A DNA stretch of 32,463 bases, taken from the NCBI GenBank assembly GCA_023475025.1, contig JAMCWB010000044.1, positions 1-32,463 on the forward strand, in the 5' to 3' direction. The notes below the pieces were generated by a model, which saw only the letters and a program-made list of their open reading frames with translations, was not told the DNA's origin and did no database searches. Below are positions 16,318 to 25,909 of this stretch, piece by piece. This DNA is from Gammaproteobacteria bacterium. GTDB lineage: Bacteria > Pseudomonadota > Gammaproteobacteria > Pseudomonadales > Pseudomonadaceae. Position 1 is the stretch's first letter. Each line of letters begins with the position of its first letter. Both the position numbers and the translations under genes were made by a program.

Positions 16318-17619
16318 ATGCGCGCATGGATTCTCGCCTGCCTACTGCTCTGCAGCCTGCCCCTGGCCGCAGCGGATGCTGTGCGACTGACTACCGACAT
16401 CATGCCGCCCTACCAGATACGTGAAGGTGACCAGCTGAGCGGCAGTTCCGTGGATGCGCTCAGCTGCATCTTCAAGGCGCTGCAGCGCGACTATGAGATC
16501 CGGGTTTTCCCCTGGGAGCGCGCCATGTATGAAGTCGCGGCCCAGCGCAGCGACGCTTTTTTCTCGGCAACCCGCATGGCCAGGGCCAATCGCTTCGCTG
16601 AACTGAGCGCACCGCTGGCACTGGAGAAATGGTATTGGTACAGCAATAAGCCCGTTGCACCGCGTCATTTGCTGCGCGGCCAACACCCTGCCCGTATTGG
16701 TGGTTTGCGTGGCAGCAATCAGGTGTCCTGGCTGCAGGAACATGGCGTGCCTGTGGCCCTGCAAGTCAATACCACCCAGCAGCTCCTGCAGTTGCTGGCG
16801 GCCGACCGGATCGATGCCTTTGTTGCCGATCAGCGCACCTTGCATGTGGAGCTGACGCACCTGTCGGCAGATGTGCGTCCGACCTATGCCCACTTTCTGC
16901 AATACAGCACACTGGGCGTCTACTTTGGCCATCACTTCCTGCAACAGGAGCCTGATTTTCTGCCCACCTTCAATGCGCAGATCTATCATTGCGTCGGCGA
17001 AATCGACAGTCTGACTCCTGAGGAGCAGCAACAAATCATCCGGGTTCATCAGCAACGTTATGCACATTGGGCCGGGTTACCCGAGGTCATTGCCGCGGTG
17101 AAGGCCCAGAACAGCCAGCACCAGGGCATCAGTCAGCAGCAGATCACGCAGCGGGATAAGCAATGGATCGCCGAGACCGCCTTGCGTGATCAACCTTTGA
17201 TTACTTCGGTACTGGAGCGCCCGCTCTCACAGTGGCTACAAAGCCAACAAGGCCACAGCGCCCGCCTGATCACCGAAATCATGATCACCGACCGGCACGG
17301 CCTGAATGTTGCCGTCAGCGAAGTCACTACTGACTACTGGCAAGGTAACGAAGCCAAATTCCAGCAGAGCTTTTTCCGCCAGGACGATGAGCCCTTTCTG
17401 GGCCCACTGGAATACGATCAATCCAGCCAGCGCTATCACGTCCATGTCAGTAGCCAGATTCGCGATCCTGACTCGGATGAGGTCATTGGTGTACTGGTCA
17501 TCGGTCTGGATATCGGCAAAGTACTGCAACAGCTCAATAGCGCTGGCACCCTTTCACTAGCCGCCCAACCACCAGCGCCAGAGGAAGAACACCAGCATAC
17601 CGACACTGATGGTCAGTAG
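16318..17619 (+). CDS. Secreted solute-binding domain fused to a Cache-like domain
   Basis: The 433-residue protein begins with a Sec signal peptide (about 1-20, ending LAAADA). Residues about 22-245 resemble family 3 periplasmic solute-binding proteins (TTDIMPPYQI, RVFPWERAMYEV, the FFSATRMARANRF segment). Residues about 275-415 resemble a Cache/PDC sensory domain, with the segments ITEIMITDRHGLNVAVSE, DYWQGNEAKFQ and VIGVLVIGLDI. No transmembrane anchor or cytoplasmic output follows, which is unusual because Cache domains normally feed kinases, cyclases or chemoreceptors. The C-terminal tail is acidic and histidine-containing and overlaps the azlD end on the opposite strand by 63 bases. It could be a soluble sensor partner of an unlinked receptor, or a stand-alone binding protein; the ligand is unknown. 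Confidence 0.8.
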   Translation: MRAWILACLLLCSLPLAAADAVRLTTDIMPPYQIREGDQLSGSSVDALSCIFKALQRDYEIRVFPWERAMYEVAAQRSDAFFSATRMARANRFAELSAPLALEKWYWYSNKPVAPRHLLRGQHPARIGGLRGSNQVSWLQEHGVPVALQVNTTQQLLQLLAADRIDAFVADQRTLHVELTHLSADVRPTYAHFLQYSTLGVYFGHHFLQQEPDFLPTFNAQIYHCVGEIDSLTPEEQQQIIRVHQQRYAHWAGLPEVIAAVKAQNSQHQGISQQQITQRDKQWIAETALRDQPLITSVLERPLSQWLQSQQGHSARLITEIMITDRHGLNVAVSEVTTDYWQGNEAKFQQSFFRQDDEPFLGPLEYDQSSQRYHVHVSSQIRDPDSDEVIGVLVIGLDIGKVLQQLNSAGTLSLAAQPPAPEEEHQHTDTDGQ

Positions 17620-17889
17620 CAGATGCCGGCGCCACAGGGCCACTGCAATGGCCGCCATTCCGCCAAGCAAATAAGCGTTGTGCCAGCTCAGCTCAAGCCC
17701 CTCGCCGGCTGGCATCAGCATCGCAGGAGCTATAATGGCGCTGAGCACCGCCACCGGCACATAGGCCAGCGCCCGCGCCGCCAAAGGGCTGAAGCGCACT
17801 CGCGGGCCGATGGCAAACAAGGTGTAACGGATGGCAAAGGTGATGACGGCCATACCCAGAATCAGCCAAAGCTCAAGGCTGGTCATCAT
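17557..17889 (-). CDS. azlD: AzlD branched-chain amino acid exporter small subunit
   Basis: The hydrophobic protein of about 110 residues has four predicted membrane helices and the AzlD landmark [12 protein letters not shown] near residue 20. AzlC and AzlD together form an inner-membrane exporter for branched-chain amino acids or related compounds. The start is one of two adjacent ATGs (17889 or 17886). It overlaps the end of azlC by 17 bases, indicating coupling, and its own 3' end overlaps the convergent SBP-Cache gene. Confidence 0.88.
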   Translation of the reverse strand: MMTSLELWLILGMAVITFAIRYTLFAIGPRVRFSPLAARALAYVPVAVLSAIIAPAMLMPAGEGLELSWHNAYLLGGMAAIAVALWRRHLLLTISVGMLVFFLWRWWLGG

Positions 17890-18610
17890 GGACCTCCACA
17901 GCCGTGTTGTGCCGCTGCAGTCGCTGCTCGGCAAGCAGCCCGACACCTATGCCACCCAGCGCAGCCAGAATCAGCCCCAGCTGCCAGGGCAGGTCATACG
18001 CCAGCACGGCAATCAGCGCAGATGACAGCGCGGCCAATATCATCGGCCAGTTACGCAATGCTGGCACCACTATGCCGAGGAAGGTCACCACCATGGCAAA
18101 GTCCAGCCCCCAGTTCGCCATCTGCGGCACGGCATGGCCGAGCAAGGCGCCCAGCAGGCTGGTGATCATCCAGGTGCTGTACATGGCCATGCAGGAGCCG
18201 AGAAAGTACCAGTGCTTGCTGGCCAGCGGCAGCTGGTCGTCCAGATAGCGGCGGTAGACCACAGCAAAACTCTCATCGGTCAGCCAGAAGCCCAGCGGCA
18301 GGCGCCAGCGCCGGGGCAGATGCCGCACATAGGGCAACAGACTGGCGCTATACAGCATATGCCGCAGGTTCACCACCAGCGTGGTCAGCAAGATGACCCA
18401 GATGCCGCTACCCGCCGCCAGCAAGCCGACGGCAATCAGTTGCGAGGCTCCGGCAAACACCAGCAGCGACATCAGCACGGTAGCTTCCAGCGACAAGCCA
18501 GCGTTGACCGCCAGGGTGCCATAGATGATACCGAAAGGCGTTACCCCGACCAGCAAGGGGATTGTGTCGCGAGCGCCCAACAGGGCCTCGCGCAGACCAG
18601 AGGCGTACAT
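17873..18610 (-). CDS. azlC: AzlC branched-chain amino acid exporter large subunit
   Basis: The 245-residue integral membrane protein has the AzlC features: [10 protein letters not shown] near the N-terminus, [22 protein letters not shown] and [12 protein letters not shown]. The ATG at 18610 has CGGAA seven bases upstream and gives the usual N-terminus; the frame can be extended 27 codons but that part lacks family likeness. The pair azlC-azlD is transcribed toward the SBP-Cache gene. Export of branched-chain amino acids is the family function; the actual substrate here is inferred. Confidence 0.9.
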   Translation of the reverse strand: MYASGLREALLGARDTIPLLVGVTPFGIIYGTLAVNAGLSLEATVLMSLLVFAGASQLIAVGLLAAGSGIWVILLTTLVVNLRHMLYSASLLPYVRHLPRRWRLPLGFWLTDESFAVVYRRYLDDQLPLASKHWYFLGSCMAMYSTWMITSLLGALLGHAVPQMANWGLDFAMVVTFLGIVVPALRNWPMILAALSSALIAVLAYDLPWQLGLILAALGGIGVGLLAEQRLQRHNTAVEVHDDQP

Positions 18611-18709
18611 GAAAGGATTCCGGAAAACCGGCAAGGATAACAGTAGCCATTCCTGCTGCTCAAGCTGTACACAGCAGCAATGGCGCAACACTGCGTTGCC
18701 GGGCGCGCC

Positions 18710-21700
18710 TTACACCAGCTCGACGTAGCGACTGATCAAGGCTCGCAAGGCCGCAGGTTTGACCGGCTTGGGCAGAAAATCCAGCCCGGCCAGGCGGATC
18801 TCGGTGATCAGGTCACTGCGCCCATCGGCGCTGATTACCACCCCCGGCGTTTCGCCAATACGCGCGCGCAGCCACTGCATGACGGCCAGGCCGGTATCCC
18901 CCTCATCAAGGTGGTAATCCACCAGCACCAGCTGCGGGGTAAAGCCCGCATCCAGCACCGCGGTAATTTCTTCACGGTTACGCGCTGTGGCCACCTGACA
19001 CTGCCAGCGGCTGAGCAGGCTGTGCATACCCACCAGGATATTCGGCTCGTTGTCGATACACAGCACCTGTGCACCGCTGACGACCGCACTCACCAGCTCC
19101 TTGACTGGCACATGCCGCAAAGGTGCAGGCCGGGCTATGGGCACAGTGACGCTGAACACACTGCCCTGCCCCGGCCAGGAACGCACCTGCAATTCATGCC
19201 CCAATACCCGGCACAGACCATCGGTAATCGCCAGGCCGAGGCCCAGGCCCTTTTCAGCCTGGGTACGGTGACTGTCCAGGCGCTGGAACTCCTCGAAGAT
19301 CACCTGCAACTTGTCCCGCGGGATGCCAGGACCCTGATCCCACACTTCAATGCGCACCCACGCACCGACACGACGCACCCCGAGCAATACCCTGGAACGG
19401 CCAGCATAGCGAAATGCATTGGTGAGAAAATTCTGCAGAATACGCCGTAACAGGCGAGCATCCGAACGCACGCGGATACTGCTACTGCGCACATGCAGGT
19501 CAATACCGTGACCACTGGCCAGGGCGCCAAACTCGACACGCAGCGGTTCGAACAGGTCATCCAGCAGAAAATCCGACCATTCCGGATTGATCCGCCCAGC
19601 TTCCAGCCGCGAAATATCCAGCAAATCGGAAATCAGGTCTTCAGCCGAGCGCAGGCTGGTATCCAGATGCTGCACCAGCTCCTGCGCCTCCGGCGGCAAC
19701 TGCTGCTGATGTGACAAGGAAGCGGAAAACAGGCGGGCCGCATTCAGTGGCTGCATCAAATCATGACTGACGGCGGTCAGAAAGCGGCTTTTCGACTGGC
19801 TGGCACGCTCGGTCTGGGCCTGGGCCAGCAACAACGCCTGGTTCAGTTCGGATAATTCACGGGTGCGCTCGGCGACGCGCTGCTCAAGACTCTCATTGGC
19901 GTCCTTGAGTGCCTGCTCTGCCTCGCGGAAGGCCGTAATGTCGGTAAAGCTCATGACAAAACCACCACCCGGCATCGGGTTGCCAATAATCTCGATCACC
20001 TGACCACTGGGAAACTGGCGTTCAGAGCGATGGGGGGTGCCCTGACGCATCCAGTCGATACGCTTGTCAACATGATGCTGCGGGTCGCCCGGGCCGCACA
20101 GGCCACGCTTGGCATTGCACAGAATCAGGTCGGCAATCGGCCGGCCTATGGTGATCAAGCCTTCGGGATAATCAAACATATCCAGGTAACGGTGATTCCA
20201 GGCCACCAGGCGCAGTTCCTTGTCGACCACACTGATACCCTGGGTAATGTTCTCGATGGCCCCTTGCAGCAGGCCGCGATTGAACTGCAGGACTTCCGAA
20301 GCTTCATCAACGATGCGCACCACATCGTCAAACTGCATATCACGCCCTTCGATGGCCGCCCTGACCATCACCCGGGCTGACGAAGCACCCAGGACACCGG
20401 CCATCAGTCGCTCACTGTGGGTAATCCATCCACTGTTGGCAATCTGTTGTGGCAACCACTCCTGCCCCTGCAAATCGGCATAGCGCTGAAAGCTCAGCAG
20501 TGCACGCTCTTCACCAACAAAGCGCCCGGCCAGGGTCAGCAAATCGTCTACAGTGACACGCAGCAGAGCCCTACTCGGGCCATCGTCGCGGCTGCGGGCA
20601 TCCTGGCTGACAAAACGACTGGCCTGCCAGTGCTCCAGCACCCGGGTACGGCTGAAAATCGAGACCAGGACAAAGACCAGCAGATTGCCCAGCAAAGACA
20701 ACAGACTGCCGAGGGTCAGGCTGTCCAGCGGCAGGCCAAAGGCGTTCTCATGCAGCGCGCTGAGCAGGGGCAAGCCCATGACCTGCCAGCTGAAAGCGGC
20801 GGCCAGCAGGGGCAGTACCAGTAGATAAGCCCACAGGGTGACACCGACAGCGAGACCGGCAAAAACACCGCTGCGATTGGCCTGTTTCCAGAACAGCGCG
20901 CCCAGCATGGCCGGTGCCAGCTGGGTGATGGCACCAAACGCCACCTGCCCGATACTGGCCAGGCTACCCGCCGAGCCGATCAAGCGGTAGACCACATAGG
21001 CCAGCAACAGGATCACCAGAATACTGGTGCGACGAATATTCAGTAACCAGCCACGAAAGGCCTCAAAGGACTGCTCTCGGCCCTGCTGTTTACGCAACAT
21101 CAAAGGCAGTATCACGTCGTTGGACACCATGGTGCTCAGCGCAATGGCGGCGACAATCACCATGCCAGTGGCGGCCGAGGCCCCGCCCAGAAAGGCCAGC
21201 ATGGCCAACCAGGGACGTTGTTCCAATAGCGGCACACTGATCACATAGGCATCGGCCGAGAGGCCGCCGCCGGCTCCCATTTGCCCAGCCAGGCTGATCG
21301 GCACCACAAAGAGCGCAGCCAGCAGCAAGTAGAGCGGGAATACCCAGCGCGCGGTGCGCAGATCACCGGGATTGATGTTCTCAACGACGGCGGTCTGGAA
21401 CTGCCTGGGCAGGCAGAGAAATGCTAGCATCGCGATAAAGGTCTGAAACAGCAGACTGGTGACCATGGTATCGCGCTGCCAGTAATCGGTCAGTGCCGGG
21501 CTTGCCAGCGCCCGCTGATAAAGATCGCCAAAGCCACCGAAGAGCCCCCAGGTAACAAAGGCACCCACCGCCATAAAAGCCAGCAACTTGACGATGGATT
21601 CAAAGGCAATTGCCAGCATCATACCCTTGTGGTGCTCGGTGGCATCCAGGCTGCGGGTTCCGAACAAGATGGTAAACACCGCCAGCACCAGAGTGACGAC

Positions 21701-22198
21701 CAGGGCAGTATCCTCCGCACCCAGTGAGTCAATCTCTGCGCTGGTCAGGGCGGCCGGATTGCTCAACAGGTTGTACCCCAACACTATGCCCTTGAGCTGC
21801 AGGGCAATATAGGGCAGCACGCTGACCAGACACAGCAGGGTCACCGCAACTGCCAGAGCCTGGGACTTGCCGTAGCGCGAGGCGATAAAGTCAGCGATGG
21901 AGGTGATATTTTCGTGTTTGCTGATGGCGATCATGCGCGCATACAGCTTCCAGCCAAACAGAAACAACAATATCGGCCCGAGATAGATGGGCAGAAAACC
22001 CCAGAGCTGCTCGCTGGCCATGCCCACAGCACCGAAAAAGGTCCAGCTGGTGCACCACACGGCCAGCGACAAGCTGTAGACCCAGACCCGCAGACGCGGG
22101 CCGAAGACGCCTGGCTGCCGGTCACCCCAGAAAGCAATGGCGAACAACAGGGCGATATAGAGCAGAAAAACAGTAGCGACCAGAGTACCGGGCAGCAT
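18710..22198 (-). CDS. crbS: SSF-STAC-PAS hybrid histidine kinase (CrbS/MxtR type)
   Basis: The 1162-residue protein has an N-terminal sodium:solute symporter-like membrane domain (about 1-490, with 12-13 helices), a STAC linker (about 530-620), a PAS (about 640-745, with NITQGISVVDKELRLVAWN), HisKA with phosphoacceptor His812 in SHDLMQPL, an HATPase domain (with the GPGIP and GLGLGL loops) and a C-terminal receiver with Asp1094. This is the CrbS/MxtR architecture that controls acetate use (acs) in Vibrio and Pseudomonas. I start at ATG 22198 (MLPGTLVATVF); a TTG at 22231, with GGAGG ten bases ahead, is an alternative. The linked regulator lies 86 bases upstream (54 if the TTG is used), in the same direction. 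The acetate role comes from the family. Confidence 0.9.
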   Translation of the reverse strand: MLPGTLVATVFLLYIALLFAIAFWGDRQPGVFGPRLRVWVYSLSLAVWCTSWTFFGAVGMASEQLWGFLPIYLGPILLFLFGWKLYARMIAISKHENITSIADFIASRYGKSQALAVAVTLLCLVSVLPYIALQLKGIVLGYNLLSNPAALTSAEIDSLGAEDTALVVTLVLAVFTILFGTRSLDATEHHKGMMLAIAFESIVKLLAFMAVGAFVTWGLFGGFGDLYQRALASPALTDYWQRDTMVTSLLFQTFIAMLAFLCLPRQFQTAVVENINPGDLRTARWVFPLYLLLAALFVVPISLAGQMGAGGGLSADAYVISVPLLEQRPWLAMLAFLGGASAATGMVIVAAIALSTMVSNDVILPLMLRKQQGREQSFEAFRGWLLNIRRTSILVILLLAYVVYRLIGSAGSLASIGQVAFGAITQLAPAMLGALFWKQANRSGVFAGLAVGVTLWAYLLVLPLLAAAFSWQVMGLPLLSALHENAFGLPLDSLTLGSLLSLLGNLLVFVLVSIFSRTRVLEHWQASRFVSQDARSRDDGPSRALLRVTVDDLLTLAGRFVGEERALLSFQRYADLQGQEWLPQQIANSGWITHSERLMAGVLGASSARVMVRAAIEGRDMQFDDVVRIVDEASEVLQFNRGLLQGAIENITQGISVVDKELRLVAWNHRYLDMFDYPEGLITIGRPIADLILCNAKRGLCGPGDPQHHVDKRIDWMRQGTPHRSERQFPSGQVIEIIGNPMPGGGFVMSFTDITAFREAEQALKDANESLEQRVAERTRELSELNQALLLAQAQTERASQSKSRFLTAVSHDLMQPLNAARLFSASLSHQQQLPPEAQELVQHLDTSLRSAEDLISDLLDISRLEAGRINPEWSDFLLDDLFEPLRVEFGALASGHGIDLHVRSSSIRVRSDARLLRRILQNFLTNAFRYAGRSRVLLGVRRVGAWVRIEVWDQGPGIPRDKLQVIFEEFQRLDSHRTQAEKGLGLGLAITDGLCRVLGHELQVRSWPGQGSVFSVTVPIARPAPLRHVPVKELVSAVVSGAQVLCIDNEPNILVGMHSLLSRWQCQVATARNREEITAVLDAGFTPQLVLVDYHLDEGDTGLAVMQWLRARIGETPGVVISADGRSDLITEIRLAGLDFLPKPVKPAALRALISRYVELV

Positions 22199-22284
22199 GG
22201 CAACGTCATCAAAGCGTGAGGATAGGTCCAAGTCTGGCAGCCCTCCGGTGGTTTGCCCAGCCGACCTTGGTCGCAGTCAACGGC

Positions 22285-22938
22285 TCAGGCTTTCTGGGTC
22301 AGCTCCATCTGCTGCAGCAGCAGGGCCGCCTGGGTCCGGGTACGCACCCCGAGCTTGCGGAAAATAGCGGTAACGTGTGCCTTGATGGTGGCCTCGGACA
22401 CATTCAGCTCCCAGGCAATCTGCTTGTTCAGCAAGCCATCACAGACCATGGTCAGCACGCGAAATTGTTGCGGTGTCAGGCTGGCTAACTGCTCACTGAC
22501 GGTTTGCTCCTGCTCGCTGATCGGCCCCGCCGAATCAGCACTGGCAGGCCAGCTGACGCCGCCATCCAGCACCTCCTGGACCGCCTGCTGGATAGCCTCC
22601 AGACTGGAAGATTTGGGAATAAAACCGCCGGCACCAAAATCCTTGGCGCGGCGCACTACCGGTTCTTCTTCCTGGGCGGAAATCACCACCACGGGTATCT
22701 GTGGATACTGCCCACGCAACAGGACCAGCCCGGAAAAACCGTAGGCACCCGGCATGTTCAGATCCAGCAGTACCAGATCCCAATCGGTGCGTTGATCCAG
22801 GTTGTTCTGCAGCTCGGCAATGCTGCCAGCCTCGGTGAGCGTAATGCTGGCATTCAAGCCCTGACTGAGGGCCTGGCGCAAGGCGCTGCGAAAAAGCGGG
22901 TGATCATCAGCGATCAGGATGTCATAGCTGGGCGCCAT
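22285..22938 (-). CDS. crbR: LuxR-family response regulator (CrbR/ErdR type)
   Basis: The 217-residue protein has a receiver with acidic pair D11/D12, phosphoacceptor D59 in LLDLNMPG and a conserved Lys in GFIPKSS (about 109), followed by a LuxR-type HTH (about 150-205, LTPQQFRVLTMVCDGLLNKQIA). It is probably the partner of the adjacent SSF kinase and, by family precedent (CrbR, ErdR), an activator of acetyl-CoA synthetase and other acetate genes. The start ATG is conserved in sequence (MAPSYDILIADDHP), although the ribosome site is weak. In P. aeruginosa, as I remember, kinase and regulator genes are unlinked, unlike here. Confidence 0.88.
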   Translation of the reverse strand: MAPSYDILIADDHPLFRSALRQALSQGLNASITLTEAGSIAELQNNLDQRTDWDLVLLDLNMPGAYGFSGLVLLRGQYPQIPVVVISAQEEEPVVRRAKDFGAGGFIPKSSSLEAIQQAVQEVLDGGVSWPASADSAGPISEQEQTVSEQLASLTPQQFRVLTMVCDGLLNKQIAWELNVSEATIKAHVTAIFRKLGVRTRTQAALLLQQMELTQKA

Positions 22939-23053
22939 GGAAGGGTCTCGTGGTTTTATTGGGATTATTTTTCAGTGCAAAGCCTGCCACCATGCTTGCA
23001 ACACGTCAATTGCGCGGCCAACACCATCGGTGTCCAGCCCGCGCATGCTCCTC

Positions 23054-23803
23054 TCAGCCAGACCCAGCGTTGCGCGCCCGCAAGCGTTGTTGTGCCGGAG
23101 TATCGGCCAGTGGCCGGTTCAGCCTGGCCATATGGTAGGCGCTGTTGAAGGTATCAAAATAATCATCCAGGCCGCTGGCCGCATCCTGCTCGCCAGCCAG
23201 TTCAAGACAGGCGACCGCCACCTCTGCCGTACACAGATGCTCGGCCTGGCAGGATCGCCGCAACCGATAGCGCGAGACCTGCTGAGGCTGCACATGCAAC
23301 AAGGGCAAGGCGCGCAGCCAGGGGCTCATGCGCACCATCTTGCGCGCCTGATTCCAGGTCGCATCGATAATGATCAGTAACGGACGCTTGCCCTCAGCCG
23401 CCTCGATCTGGTGGCACACCGCCTGTCCGTCCGCCGCATACTCACCCGGAAACACCAGCAGCGGCTGCCATTGCGGGTCCTGCAGCAGGTCCAGCAAACC
23501 CTGATCCGGCTCGGTGCGCGACCAGACATAGGCCCGGGTATCAGCCAGACACTCGGCGATCAAGCGCCCCGTATTGGTCGGTTTCAAAGGCTCCAGCCGA
23601 TGCATCAACAAGCAAAAGCTGACGCCGGCCACCAGCTGTGGCCGCAAGGCACAGATACAACGCTCAGGCGGCAGCATGCATGCAGCGCAACGTCGCATCT
23701 TGATACCACGCGCCCTGAAGGGCCGCGTCGCCTCGGCCAGCGCCTGTTCTCGCAGGCGGGCGACAGCATGTCCTGTGGCTGAAGGAAGGTCATCGGTGGG
23801 CAC
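23054..23803 (-). CDS. tapT: DTW-domain tRNA-uridine aminocarboxypropyltransferase
   Basis: The protein of about 249 residues has an N-terminal cysteine cluster (RRCAACMLPPERCIC), the SR.EP segment, and the DTW signature IDATWNQARKM in mid-protein. The family uses S-adenosylmethionine to add a 3-amino-3-carboxypropyl group to uridine in tRNA (acp3U). I choose GTG at 23803 because AGGA lies seven bases upstream; TTG at 23824 is the next alternative. The gene lies 115 bp upstream of crbR on the same strand. TapT versus another DTW paralogue cannot be settled here. Confidence 0.8.
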   Translation of the reverse strand: MPTDDLPSATGHAVARLREQALAEATRPFRARGIKMRRCAACMLPPERCICALRPQLVAGVSFCLLMHRLEPLKPTNTGRLIAECLADTRAYVWSRTEPDQGLLDLLQDPQWQPLLVFPGEYAADGQAVCHQIEAAEGKRPLLIIIDATWNQARKMVRMSPWLRALPLLHVQPQQVSRYRLRRSCQAEHLCTAEVAVACLELAGEQDAASGLDDYFDTFNSAYHMARLNRPLADTPAQQRLRARNAGSG

Positions 23804-23943
23804 GAGGGTATCCTGTTGCGGCAATAGCTGCGCAGTGTAACCGAGGCAGGGATAAAATATCCCGCTGCGGGATCGAACGACTGGCTGTGCCGCAGGTCAC
23901 AGCAAAGGTACACTGAGTTCTTCTGCCTGGAGATTTACCTATC

Positions 23944-24345
23944 ATGCTGCGTTGGTCACTTGTATTGCTTGCCCTGCTGATTGCCTTGCCCAGCCATGCC
24001 ATTTCCCTGCGCGACATGCGCCTGCAAGAAACCCTGAACAGCGTTGCCCAGGCCAGCAGTGAAGGCACGCCGCGAGCACTTAATGAAGACATTACCGACC
24101 TGGGCTTTCGTGCCGAAGGTCGTGAACTGATCAACCGCCTGGCCGTCGATGCCGATTATGCCGAGCGTATGCAGGAAGACCCGGTGCTGATTCGCAGCCA
24201 GCTGCAGTCCAGCGTGTGCTCCAACCAGCGCTTCCGACAGCTGATGGATATGGGCGCCACGCTCAGTTATCACTTTGTGCTCAAGGACTCCGAACAGCCG
24301 GTATTGACGCAAAGCTTTATTGCCAGTCACTGCCACTCACTCTGA
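23944..24345 (+). CDS. PA3611-like small secreted protein
   Basis: The 133-residue protein has a clear signal peptide (about 1-19, ending ALPSHA). The mature part has two cysteines (in SSVCSNQ and near the C-terminus, SHCHSL) that could form a disulfide. The pattern LRDMRLQETLNSVAQ, FRAEGRELINRLAV and QLQSSVCSNQRFRQL agrees with what I recall of the PA3611 family, described in P. aeruginosa as a quorum-sensing-regulated virulence factor of known structure but unknown mechanism. GGAG lies eleven bases ahead of the ATG. Its position near recA also matches. The function in this organism is not known. Confidence 0.75.
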   Translation: MLRWSLVLLALLIALPSHAISLRDMRLQETLNSVAQASSEGTPRALNEDITDLGFRAEGRELINRLAVDADYAERMQEDPVLIRSQLQSSVCSNQRFRQLMDMGATLSYHFVLKDSEQPVLTQSFIASHCHSL

Positions 24346-24425
24346 TTGAACTGACCTGCGTCATGGCGTAACTGCCTTATCTGCGCCATGCTGATACTCA
24401 CGGTCATTTTCTTTGAGGATTATCC

Positions 24426-25829
24426 ATGGCGTTATTGAATTTTTTCGGCGCGACCCGTCAGGTGACGGGTTCCTGCTATCTGCTGGAAGCCAACGGTGAA
24501 CAGGTATTGCTCGAATGCGGCATGACCCAGGGCTTTCGCAAGGATGAAGAGCGAAACCGGCACCAGTTTCCCTTTGACCCGAAAAAACTCAATGCGGTAG
24601 TTATTTCCCATGCTCACCTCGACCATTCCGGCCTGCTACCCAAACTGGTTGCCGAGGGCTACAGCGGCCCAATCTATGTCACCCCCGACAGTGCTGACCT
24701 GCTTGACCTGATGCTCAAGGACTCCGCCGGCCTGCAGGAACGGGATGCCGAATGGGAAAACCGCTGGCGCAAGCGATCCGGCAAAAAGGAAGTCCGTCCG
24801 CTGTATACCACCCGCGACGCTGAAGCCGCGCTGGAACTGCTGAACCCACTGGATTATGCCCAGCCGACCATGATCGCCAAAGGCTTCGAGCTGTGCTTCC
24901 ATGAGGCCGGCCATATTCTGGGCTCCGCCATTGTCGATATTGCCATTGAAGAAACCGGCCACCTCAAGCGGCGCCTGGTCTTCTCCGGCGACCTGGGCAA
25001 CACCTGCTCACCCCTGCTGCGACCACCGAAAACCCTGGAACAAGCCGACCTGGTATTGATGGAGTCAACCTACGGCGACCGCGACCACCGAGACAAGCAG
25101 GAAACCCTTGACGAGCTGGCGGCCATTCTCGATCAGGCACACAAGGATGGTGGCAACGTTCTCATCCCCTCCTTTGCCGTTGGTCGCACCCAGGACCTGC
25201 TCTACTACCTGGGCAAGTTCTATCAGGAAGGCAAGCTCAAGCAACAGGCCGTCTTTCTCGACAGCCCGATGGCGATTGCCGCCACACGCATCTACGACCG
25301 CTACCATCATCGCTTCAACGCCGACGATCAGGAGCGCATTGAAAATAACGGCAAGGGCAAACTCTTCAATTGGCTGCCCATCCTCAAATGCACCTCGACA
25401 CCCGATGAGTCGATGGCAATCAACCGTATCGAAAGCGGCGCCATCATTATCGCTGGCAGCGGCATGTGCACCGGTGGCCGCATCGTGCATCACTTCAAGC
25501 ACAACCTCTGGCGCAAGGAATGCCATGTCATCTTCCCCGGCTTCCAGGCCAAGGGCACCCTGGGGCGGCGCCTGGTCGATGGCGCTACCAACGTCCGGGT
25601 GATTCACCAGAGTCTGGCGGTCAAGGCTCAGCTACATACCCTGGGCGGCTTTTCCGCACATGCCGGGCAAAGTCAGCTGATCGACTGGCTGGGTCACTTC
25701 CAACAAGTGCCAGAAGTCTATCTGGTGCATGGCGAACTGGAAAAAAGCGAACAGCTGGCAGTGGCGATCAAGGAAAAACTCGGCTGGCCTGCGCAGATCC
25801 CCGAACAGGATGAGCAGATAGCCTTCTAG
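24426..25829 (+). CDS. Metallo-beta-lactamase/beta-CASP RNA nuclease
   Basis: The 467-residue protein has the MBL metal motif HAHLDHSG (about 61-68), the downstream GDLGN and ESTYGDR segments, and the beta-CASP and RMMBL regions (around SGMCTGGRIVHHF and GGFSAHAGQ). This is the CPSF73/YsgH-like family of RNA exo- or endonucleases. The family length is normal. Ribosome site GAGG lies a few bases ahead of the ATG. It follows the PA3611-like gene by 80 bases and is closed by a terminator. The RNA targets are unknown. Confidence 0.92.
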   Translation: MALLNFFGATRQVTGSCYLLEANGEQVLLECGMTQGFRKDEERNRHQFPFDPKKLNAVVISHAHLDHSGLLPKLVAEGYSGPIYVTPDSADLLDLMLKDSAGLQERDAEWENRWRKRSGKKEVRPLYTTRDAEAALELLNPLDYAQPTMIAKGFELCFHEAGHILGSAIVDIAIEETGHLKRRLVFSGDLGNTCSPLLRPPKTLEQADLVLMESTYGDRDHRDKQETLDELAAILDQAHKDGGNVLIPSFAVGRTQDLLYYLGKFYQEGKLKQQAVFLDSPMAIAATRIYDRYHHRFNADDQERIENNGKGKLFNWLPILKCTSTPDESMAINRIESGAIIIAGSGMCTGGRIVHHFKHNLWRKECHVIFPGFQAKGTLGRRLVDGATNVRVIHQSLAVKAQLHTLGGFSAHAGQSQLIDWLGHFQQVPEVYLVHGELEKSEQLAVAIKEKLGWPAQIPEQDEQIAF

Positions 25830-25830
25830 C

Positions 25831-25850
25831 AAGCCCTCTTCGGGCTTTTA
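25831..25850 (+). terminator. Intrinsic terminator after the beta-CASP nuclease
   Basis: AAGCCC (25831-25836) pairs with GGGCTT (25842-25847) around TCTTC, followed by TTA. It lies one base after the stop codon. Confidence 0.8.
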
Positions 25851-25909
25851 CCCGCTGCGGCCTGCAAGATTTGCACACAGGCCGTAGCCGCATAAGTTTG
25901 AATCTTGTC

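Noticed and set aside
24362..24390. CATGGCG/CGCCATG hairpin before the beta-CASP nuclease gene
   Set aside because: Only 7 bp with a 15-base loop and no T-run; could be chance.
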